Assembly (NCBI GenBank): GCA_964437425.1
Contig: CAYTGO010000005.1
Location: 15,481 to 79,480 of the forward strand
Direction: 5' to 3'
DNA from: Scalindua sp964437425
GTDB lineage: Bacteria > Planctomycetota > Brocadiia > Brocadiales > Scalinduaceae
DNA: 64,000 nt
The notes beneath the pieces were generated by a model. The model did not search any database, was not told where the DNA came from, and saw only the letters and a list, made by a program, of their open reading frames with translations. This document shows, in pieces, positions 57,806 to 64,000 of the stretch (within the stretch, counting starts at the first letter, position 1; every line of letters starts with the position of its first letter). The translations under genes were made by a program, and so were the position numbers.

Positions 57806-59091
57806 TTATAGCAAGACGATATTGTCGCGATGTATTATCTCATCATATGGTTTATAACCAAGCGTTTTCTTTATTAAAGAAGTACGAAGCCCTTTAACCT
57901 TCCGAACCTCATCAGCTGAATAATTCATTAAACCTCTGGCAACTTCTTCTTTTTCACCCACGTCCACGACTGAAACAACATCCCCCTTAATAAACTTTCC
58001 TTCAACTTTTACCACCCCGGATGGAAGCAGGCTTTTACCTTTCTTTTGCAAGGCACTTAACGCACCTTCATCTATATAAATCTTTCCTTTTGGTTTTACA
58101 GTAAAACCGATCCATCGCTTGCGGCTTGTAATCTTTTTGTTATATGGAACAAATAATGTACCCACATCATCATAGTTCATTATTTTTGACAAAACGTCTG
58201 ACTGCATCCCATTAGCTATTATCACTGCTTCTCCTGAACCCGTTGCAATATTTGCAGCCTCAAGCTTGCTCTCCATACCACCAACGCCTTCCTTGGTCTT
58301 TTGCTTGAATGCAAGATTCTTAATATCATCCGATATAGAGTCCACTACAGACAAAACGCGGCAACTTTTACCTGGAGACGGTGGAGTGGTGTATAGCCCA
58401 TCCACAGAAGACAAAAGTACAAGCAAATCAGCTCGTAATAAATTCGTAACCAGCGCGGACAGAATATCATTATCTCCAAACGTTATCTCTTCAACCGAGA
58501 TCGTATCATTCTCATTGATAATCGGAATAGTCTTGAAATTTAATAACGAGTGTAAAGTATTACATGCATTTAGGTACCTCTGACGATCTTCAAAATCCTG
58601 CCTTGTTAGCAGTAATTGTGCCGCATGATATCCATGCTTTTTAAAACATTCATTATAAACTTCTATTAGTTTTCCCTGGCCAATTGCAGCAGCAGCCTGA
58701 AGCTCAGGGAGAATGCTTGGTCGTTTCTGTAGACNNNNNNNNNNNNNNNNNNNNNNNNNNNNNNNNNNNNNNNNNNNNNNNNNNNNNNNNNNNNNNNNNN
58801 NNNNNNNNNNNNNNNNNNNNNNNNNNNNNNNNNNCCAATTGCAGCAGCAGCCTGAAGCTCAGGGAGAATGCTTGGTCGTTTCTGTAGACCTAACGCACTA
58901 ATACCAGCCCCGATTGAACCTGAACTCACAATAACCACACTAAAGCCCTTTAAACGAAGCTTGACAACCTGCTTAGACAGTTCCATTATTCGGTTCTTAT
59001 CCAGCAACCCATCCTCATTTGTAAGCACACGGGTCCCAATTTTTATCACAATTTTACTAACGTTAGATAATATTTCTTCTCGAATATTCAT
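57806..59091 (-). CDS. proB: Glutamate 5-kinase, interrupted by assembly gap
   Basis: First enzyme of proline synthesis. The N-terminal amino-acid-kinase part (KIVIKIGTRVLTN; VIVSSGSIGAG) lies at 58835-59091 and the rest, including the C-terminal PUA domain (about 285-360), at 57806-58734. Between them are 100 N (58735-58834) flanked by the same 55 bp on both sides. Removing the N and one copy restores one frame (...ELQAAAAIGQGKLIEVYNE...) of exactly 377 codons, 376 residues, the expected length. The break is therefore a scaffolding artefact, not a mutation. Confidence 0.92.
58735..58834. other. Assembly gap (100 N) between duplicated contig ends
   Basis: 100 N lie between identical 55-bp segments 58680-58734 and 58835-58889. 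The overlap indicates two contigs that abut, not missing sequence. Confidence 0.95.
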
Positions 59092-59136
59092 AGCAATTAT
59101 TAAATTAATTTCACAATTTCTTTGTAATAAAAGCGC

Positions 59137-59164
59137 TTGACTTCTCTGGCTTTTTTGGTACTAT
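59137..59164 (+). promoter_or_regulatory. Promoter of the histone-like gene
   Basis: TTGACT (59137-59142) and TACTAT (59159-59164) with a 16-bp spacer, followed by AAGGAG and ATG 59206. Confidence 0.6.
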
Positions 59165-59205
59165 CCCGAAGTATTTTAGACCTAAATAATTCTAAGGAGA
59201 AAAAA

Positions 59206-59406
59206 ATGGCAAAGAAAGCAAAGAAAAAGGACAGAGACGTACTTGTCGTTGCTAGTAAGATCAGAGAATATGTCAAAAGCAATGATTGTAATACTTCCGG
59301 AGAATTCATTGGCGAATTGAGCAATACAGTTTACGATTTAATTGACAAAGCAATAGATAGAGCACAAGGAAACAACAGAAAAACCATTCAAGCTAAGGAC
59401 GTATAG
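59206..59406 (+). CDS. Bacterial histone-fold protein
   Basis: 66 residues. A lysine-rich N-terminus (MAKKAKKKDRD) precedes a short helix (VVASKIREYVKSN), a long helix (about 32-54, EFIGELSNTVYDLIDKAIDRA) given here only by its ends, and the terminal RKTIQAKDV. That last block matches the archaeal/bacterial histone RKTV-x-x-ED signature. Size, basic tail and lack of an extended third helix match the Bdellovibrio Bd0055-type single-histone family. ATG 59206 has AAGGAG at 7 nt; a longer frame from TTG 59137 lies on the promoter and is rejected. It probably binds DNA as a dimer. It is monocistronic and convergent with gatB. Confidence 0.78.
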   Translation: MAKKAKKKDRDVLVVASKIREYVKSNDCNTSGEFIGELSNTVYDLIDKAIDRAQGNNRKTIQAKDV

Positions 59407-59416
59407 GATAGCAGGT

Positions 59417-60859
59417 TTACTTTGAGATGGAAGACAATCTTTGCTTAAATAATTCCGTTAAGATTTTGGGGTTTGCTTTGCCTTTGGTGATTTTCATTGT
59501 TTGACCGATTAAAAAAGCTAAAGCATTTTTTTTACCCAGCCCATAATCTTCTACTGCTTTAGGATTATCTTCTACAACCTTGATAACGATCTCATTAAGT
59601 TCACTGGTGTCGTCCATCTGGGTTAAATCCTTTTCCTTAACAATAACAGGGGCACTCTTCCCTGTGTTTACCATCTCGGTAAAGACTTCTTTTGCGATTG
59701 AGCTTCCAATTGTTGGCTTAATTTCAACTAGCTCAGTCAGCATTTTTGGAGAAATAGCAAAATCACTTACGTTTAATTTTTGCTCATTTAATTCACGAAG
59801 TACATCATTGATAATCCAGTTGCTCAACTCTTTTGAGGAATCTTGTGATATTGCCACACATTCCTCAAAATAATCAGCAAGAGATTTGTCTTCCGTCAAA
59901 ATACCGGCATCATAGTCAGAAACAGATAATTCATCTACAAATCTTTGACGCCGACTGACAGGAAGCTCCGGTATTGCTGTCTTCGTTTCGTCGATCCATT
60001 CCTGATTTATCCAAAAAGGAACCAGGTCAGGTTCAGGGAAATACCGGTAATCATGGGCATCTTCTTTTGTACGCATCCGTCGGCTTACAGCATCAACATC
60101 ATCCCATAATCTAGTTTCCAGTAAAATTTCCTTGCCATCATCAAGCAGACGGCTTTGCCTTGACATCTCGTATGCAAGCACTTTCAAAACAGCCTTCATA
60201 GAATTAAGGTTTTTTATTTCTACTCTATTACCAAGAACCGTTGAGCCATGTTCCCGTAATGATATACTTGCTTCGAATCTTAACGAACCCTCCTGCATCT
60301 TACAATCTGACACTCCTATATAAAGCAAAATATTCCTAAGAGTCTGCATATAGCTTTCTACCTCTTCAATGCTTCTCATGTCCGGCTGAGTTACAATCTC
60401 TAACAATGGCACACCTGCCCTGTTAAAGTCTACCAAACTATAATTTGCATCAGATGCTTCAGGGTGAACGAGCTTTCCAGCCTCCTCTTCTAAATGCACA
60501 TTGTGTATATCGATCCTTTTTTCTTTCCCATCTACGACCATATCTACGTAACCCTTGTTGCCAATATTAAAGTAGTTTTGTGAGGTTTGATAGTTTTTAG
60601 GTAAATCAGGATAGTAATAACTTTTTCTATCAAAATTGGTAAATTGATTTATCTCACAATGTAACGCAACAGCAGCTTTTAACGAAAGTCCAAATGCCTT
60701 TTTATTCATCACCGGCAAAACACCCGGTAAGCCCAAACAGACAGGGCATGTCTGGGTATTTGGCTCAGAGCCAAACTTTGTGGAACACCCGCAGAAAAGC
60801 TTAGACTCGGTGTCTAATTCTGCGTGAGTTTCCAATCCTATTACCACTTCGTATTTCAT
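59417..60859 (-). CDS. gatB: Aspartyl/glutamyl-tRNA amidotransferase subunit B
   Basis: 480 residues. It is the kinase/tRNA-binding subunit of GatCAB, which amidates Glu-tRNA-Gln and Asp-tRNA-Asn. VIGLETHAEL and LFCGCSTKFG...TCPVCLGLPG (zinc cysteines) begin the catalytic cradle, and a C-terminal YqeY-like tail binds tRNA. Gene order is gatC-gatA-gatB on one strand, 12 bp after gatA. Confidence 0.97.
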   Translation of the reverse strand: MKYEVVIGLETHAELDTESKLFCGCSTKFGSEPNTQTCPVCLGLPGVLPVMNKKAFGLSLKAAVALHCEINQFTNFDRKSYYYPDLPKNYQTSQNYFNIGNKGYVDMVVDGKEKRIDIHNVHLEEEAGKLVHPEASDANYSLVDFNRAGVPLLEIVTQPDMRSIEEVESYMQTLRNILLYIGVSDCKMQEGSLRFEASISLREHGSTVLGNRVEIKNLNSMKAVLKVLAYEMSRQSRLLDDGKEILLETRLWDDVDAVSRRMRTKEDAHDYRYFPEPDLVPFWINQEWIDETKTAIPELPVSRRQRFVDELSVSDYDAGILTEDKSLADYFEECVAISQDSSKELSNWIINDVLRELNEQKLNVSDFAISPKMLTELVEIKPTIGSSIAKEVFTEMVNTGKSAPVIVKEKDLTQMDDTSELNEIVIKVVEDNPKAVEDYGLGKKNALAFLIGQTMKITKGKANPKILTELFKQRLSSISK

Positions 60860-60871
60860 AAACTGACCCTG

Positions 60872-62347
60872 TTATTTTAATTCCGGTCTCTTCAAATGAA
60901 AATCTGTTTCATTTTCGAATAATTTTGCAATCTTTAATATCTTTTCCTCTTCAAAATGCTTCCCCATAATCTGCATTCCAATAGGTAATCCTGTTGTTGT
61001 AAATCCACAAGGAATTGAAATACCTGGTATTCCCACAAGGTTAGCAGGAATTGTGTAAATATCCGATAAATACATCTCAAGCGGATCAGTACTCTTTTCC
61101 CCCATCTTAAAAGCCGGTGAAGGACAGGTAGGAGAGATAATACAATCTACTTTCTTAAAGGCGTCTTCAAAATCATCTTTTATTAGATTTCTCACTTTTG
61201 AAGCCTTCATATAGTACGCTTCATAAAAACCGGCACTTAACACATAATTACCTAACAGAATCCTCCTTTTAACCTCACTGCCAAACCCTTCCGCTCGTAC
61301 CCTGCTGTACATATCAATTATATTGTCTTCACTTAACTGACTTCTATGTCCGTACCGAACACCGTCATACCTTGCCAGGTTCGAGCTGGCCTCAGCAGTT
61401 GCTATAATATAGTAGGTGGCAACTGCATATCCACAATGAGGAAGAGACAAATCAACTATTTCAGCACCATTTTTTTTATAAATTTCTAAAGCATTTGTTA
61501 CCGCACTTTTAATCTCTGGATTAAGCCCTTCTCCAAAAAATTCCTTTGGTACTCCTATTCTCAAATTATCATTTACGCTATTGATGCCAGCCATATAGTC
61601 TGGAACTTCCAGATTAGCAGATGTCGAGTCATAAGCATCATGACCCGAGACAACCTGTAAAAGCAATGCCGCATCAGATACATCTTTGGTTACAGAACCA
61701 ATTTGATCTAACGAAGATGCAAATGCGACCAACCCGTAGCGAGAGATCCTTCCGTATGTTGGCTTACAACCAACATTCCCACAGAATGAGGATGGCTGCC
61801 TGACTGAACCTCCCGTATCCGACCCCAAAGCCATAAATGCCATGTTTGCCGTCACTGCTGCGGCAGAACCACCACCTGATCCGCCAGGAATGCAATCAGT
61901 ATTCCAAGGGTTTCTCGTAACATGAAATGCGGAGTTTTCATTTGAAGAACCCATTGCAAATTCATCGAGATTAGTCTTACCAATTATTACTGCATCTTCC
62001 TCCTTAATTCTCTTTACTACAAAAGCATCATATGGTGGATTAAAATCCTCTAATATCTTTGATGCGCAAGTAGTTTTCATCCCTGATGTACATATATTGT
62101 CTTTTACGGCAACCGGAATACCCGCAAGCAAGCCGACTTCTCCACCATTGCTAAGTTTTTCGTCAACCTCTTTTGCCTTTAATAAAGCACCCTCTTTATC
62201 TAAACTGAGATAAGCCTTAACCGAAGGCTCTTTAAGAGCAATCCATTCAAAGAGGTCTTCTACCACTTCCTGCGCACTAATCTCTCGATTAATTATCTTC
62301 TCTTTAATGCTACTTGCACTTAGTTCATGTAATATCAAAACAAACAC
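60872..62347 (-). CDS. gatA: Aspartyl/glutamyl-tRNA amidotransferase subunit A
   Basis: 491-residue glutaminase subunit of GatCAB. The amidase signature region has the Ser-cisSer-Lys triad: Lys in VAVKDNI, serines in GGSGGGSAAAV and GSDTGGSVRQPS. The open frame starts at GTG 62347; TTG 62338 with GGAG 8 nt upstream (M-ILHELSASS) may be the true start. A 160-bp gap to gatC includes an 8-bp hairpin (62388-62395/62403-62410). Confidence 0.96.
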   Translation of the reverse strand: MFVLILHELSASSIKEKIINREISAQEVVEDLFEWIALKEPSVKAYLSLDKEGALLKAKEVDEKLSNGGEVGLLAGIPVAVKDNICTSGMKTTCASKILEDFNPPYDAFVVKRIKEEDAVIIGKTNLDEFAMGSSNENSAFHVTRNPWNTDCIPGGSGGGSAAAVTANMAFMALGSDTGGSVRQPSSFCGNVGCKPTYGRISRYGLVAFASSLDQIGSVTKDVSDAALLLQVVSGHDAYDSTSANLEVPDYMAGINSVNDNLRIGVPKEFFGEGLNPEIKSAVTNALEIYKKNGAEIVDLSLPHCGYAVATYYIIATAEASSNLARYDGVRYGHRSQLSEDNIIDMYSRVRAEGFGSEVKRRILLGNYVLSAGFYEAYYMKASKVRNLIKDDFEDAFKKVDCIISPTCPSPAFKMGEKSTDPLEMYLSDIYTIPANLVGIPGISIPCGFTTTGLPIGMQIMGKHFEEEKILKIAKLFENETDFHLKRPELK

Positions 62348-62507
62348 TCCAAATTACAACGATTCTGACAAATACTGTCCCTCTCAATTCTTACAGCCCA
62401 TTTGTAAGAAAAATTATAGTTTCATTCAAAACATTAAGAATGATCAGAAACGAAGTATTTACGAATAGGTTTTATACAGGAATTCTACGAATAATAGATC
62501 AGAAACT

Positions 62508-62795
62508 TTATTCTAAAACCTTCGGTACTTTAAAAAAACCGTTGGCACTTGAAGGCGAAAGTTCTAATATTTCTTGGCGTGGAAAAGAAGATTTTTGCTG
62601 ATCTTCTCGAAAAACGTTTTTTATGGATGTTGCGTATGCCATTGGCTGGACATCATCTGTATCTAGTTCATTCAATTTTTCGATATAACCTAATATATCG
62701 GTTAACTGTTCTCGAAAAATATCTTTTTCATCATCTGTAAGCTTAATCCTGGAAAGATTAGCTATTTGTTCAATCTGTTTTATATCAATATCCAT
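62508..62795 (-). CDS. gatC: Aspartyl/glutamyl-tRNA amidotransferase subunit C
   Basis: 95 residues from ATG 62795 (a TTG five codons upstream is possible). IANLSRIKLTDDE and LNELDTDDVQPM are family blocks. The subunit stabilises GatA-GatB. Together with gatA and gatB it shows that the organism uses the indirect route to Gln- and/or Asn-tRNA. Confidence 0.95.
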   Translation of the reverse strand: MDIDIKQIEQIANLSRIKLTDDEKDIFREQLTDILGYIEKLNELDTDDVQPMAYATSIKNVFREDQQKSSFPRQEILELSPSSANGFFKVPKVLE

Positions 62796-62839
62796 TGTGT
62801 TATCTGACAAAGAAAATTGAAATTATCTATTACAAATTG

Positions 62840-63070
62840 CTATACAACTTTAACAACTTTACCGGCATTCATACATCTAGTGCAGATCTTGATTCTCTTA
62901 ATACTTCCATTAATATTTGCTCTCATAGTTTGAATATTCGGCTTAAATTTCCTCTTTGTTTTACCGGTAATTTTAAGGCCGACTCCGCCCTTTTTCTTTG
63001 GCAAACCTCTACGCTCCAGTTTATGTCCTACAGCCGTTTTTTTACCACATATTTCACAAACACGTGCCAT
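62840..63070 (-). CDS. rpmB: 50S ribosomal protein L28
   Basis: 76-residue bL28, MARVCEICGKKTAVGH at the start. It keeps the zinc-binding C+ pattern (CEIC and CTRC). The ribosome site is AGAGGAA at 7 nt. It lies between fur and gatC. Confidence 0.96.
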   Translation of the reverse strand: MARVCEICGKKTAVGHKLERRGLPKKKGGVGLKITGKTKRKFKPNIQTMRANINGSIKRIKICTRCMNAGKVVKVV

Positions 63071-63096
63071 AACAAATTCCTCTCAAATAAAGTTAA

Positions 63097-63528
63097 TTAT
63101 GCTTCTTTACAATCTTCACAATATCCCATAATCTGAAATTTATGTGACTCTGCTTTAAATTTATTCTCGATACATACCTCTTCCTGAAATTCCTCAATTC
63201 TCTCATCCGAAAACTCTATTATCTTGCCACATCCAAGACAAACCAGATGTTCATGATGCTCATGACCATAAACATGCTCATAATGCGCATGCTTTTCACC
63301 GAAAATTACTTCTCTAAGCAATCCACTATTAACTAATAGTGCAAGAGTCCTATAAATAGTTGCCTTTGAGACTCTCTTATTATTTTTTCTCATATCAATC
63401 AATAACTCTTCAGCCTCAAAGTGCCCGTGGCACTCAAAAACGTGATTTAATATGATTTGTCTCTCAGGCGTAAACTTTAACCCTTTTGATTGTACGTAAT
63501 CTCTAAAAATCTTCTCAACTTCATTCAT
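63097..63528 (-). CDS. Fur-family metal-dependent repressor
   Basis: 143 residues. The winged-helix part has KFTPERQIILNHVF and KATIYRTLALLVNSGLL. The metal sites include HYEHVYGHEHHEH, the structural CLGC and C-terminal CEDC pairs. The Fur/PerR/Zur subtype cannot be fixed from sequence. Start ATG 63528 (TTG two codons upstream is less likely). It is the first gene of the fur-rpmB-gatCAB run and sits just after the rRNA operon terminator. Confidence 0.93.
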   Translation of the reverse strand: MNEVEKIFRDYVQSKGLKFTPERQIILNHVFECHGHFEAEELLIDMRKNNKRVSKATIYRTLALLVNSGLLREVIFGEKHAHYEHVYGHEHHEHLVCLGCGKIIEFSDERIEEFQEEVCIENKFKAESHKFQIMGYCEDCKEA

Positions 63529-63628
63529 AAACAAACTTAATAATTCTAATAGAAGTTAATAAAAACAACGATTCTATATAAATTAAAGGAATATACAACT
63601 AGTATTCGTATATCCCGGCTGTTCAAGT

Positions 63629-63665
63629 AAAAAAAAACCCATCCCAAAATCTAGTGGGATGGGTT
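63629..63665 (-). terminator. Rho-independent terminator of the rRNA operon
   Basis: Perfect 11-bp stem (63636-63646/63655-63665, 8-nt loop) followed by nine U residues (63629-63637) on the minus strand, just after the 5S gene. Confidence 0.92.
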
Positions 63666-63672
63666 ATTAAAG

Positions 63673-63783
63673 CCCCCAGCAATACCTACTCTCCCATCGT
63701 TGGATAGTACCATCGGCGTAAAAACCTTAACTACCGTGTTCGGAATGGGAACGGGTTTTTTATTTCTACTGTTGTCACTGGGG
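63673..63783 (-). rRNA. rrf: 5S ribosomal RNA
   Basis: About 111 nt. The minus strand contains CCCATTCCGAACACGG and the closing helix CCCCAG/CTGGGG pairs the ends. It follows the 23S gene. Boundaries are good to a few bases. Confidence 0.93.
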
Positions 63784-63827
63784 AAATTCTCGCAATTTAG
63801 TAATGAAAATAATTAAAAAAGGGTGAT

Positions 63828-64000
63828 CAAGCTTTTCGACAAATTAGTACCAGTTAGCTAAATCCGTTACCGGACTTACACATCTGGCCTATCAATCTCA
63901 TAATCTTTAAGATGTCTTCCCTCTAATTGCTTAGAGAACGATATCTCATCTTAAAATAGGCTTCACGCTTATATGCTTTCAGCGTTTATCCTTTCCGAAC
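63828..64000 (-). rRNA. rrl: 23S ribosomal RNA, 3' end (partial)
   Basis: The minus strand matches the 23S 3' region (plus-strand landmarks GACAAATTAGTACC, GATATCTCATCTT and GCTTTCAGCGTTTATCC). It is cut by the window edge. The exact 3' end is uncertain by a few bases. Confidence 0.9.

Noticed and set aside
58684..58901. Short plus-strand ORFs across the N run
   Set aside because: They consist mostly of unknown bases from the assembly gap.

Overview
The window reads as a low-GC (roughly 40 %) Gram-negative bacterial chromosome segment. My best guess is an anammox-type planctomycete (Ca. Brocadiales, Scalindua-like). This is inference from the mix of signalling proteins, haemerythrins, a nitrate-reductase-type molybdoenzyme, a NIT-domain chemoreceptor, short PheT/NusA variants and a bacterial histone. 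No single marker gene for anammox is present.

Layout. (1) 1-2714: a chemoreceptor with a haem-binding-type CxxCH sensor. (2) 2751-14047: a housekeeping block. The classic minus-strand cluster thrS-infC-rpmI-rplT-pheS-pheT diverges from prfB (with programmed frameshift)-glyA-gpsA, and is followed by an acidic repeat membrane protein. (3) 14385-14463: an intact tRNA-Pro(GGG). Its 3' half recurs as identical 50-bp direct repeats at 36404 and 42269, and integrase fragments lie just after the first two copies. I read 14466 to about 46850 as an accretion island at the tRNA gene. (4) 14610-35738: fourteen genes all on the minus strand. They run from a nitrate-reductase-like molybdoenzyme through hybrid kinases, a sigma54 activator, CheW, a NIT chemoreceptor, receivers, a lipoprotein/kinase pair and a haemerythrin to an HD-GYP receiver. 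(5) 36454-42268: a second, 5.8-kb element with a broken integrase, another receiver-haemerythrin pair and a huge PAS/GAF/LuxR protein. (6) 42319-46850: remnants plus a glycosyltransferase/B12-radical-SAM cluster.

(7) 47367-56623: ftsH, then yebC, a TPR protein and the nusA-infB-ylxP-rbfA translation operon, in which rbfA is fused in frame to hisG. (8) 57099-63534: an anthranilate/PABA synthase amidotransferase, proB (split only by an assembly gap), a small histone-fold protein, and fur-rpmB-gatC-gatA-gatB. (9) 63673-64000: 5S rRNA and the 3' end of 23S rRNA, so the rRNA operon enters from the right on the minus strand.

Functionally the island couples nitrate chemistry to sensing: NIT and CxxCH chemoreceptors, haemerythrins (O2/NO-type diiron proteins), PAS/GAF kinases and c-di-GMP hydrolysis. 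Gene duplication is visible within it: two paralogous hybrid-kinase pairs, two receiver-haemerythrin pairs, a tandem GAF and kinase-tail remnants. The most noteworthy items are the tRNA-Pro accretion island, the RbfA-HisG fusion, the histone, the chemoreceptor with a doubled hairpin tip, the AUC-started infC and the nusA leader terminator.
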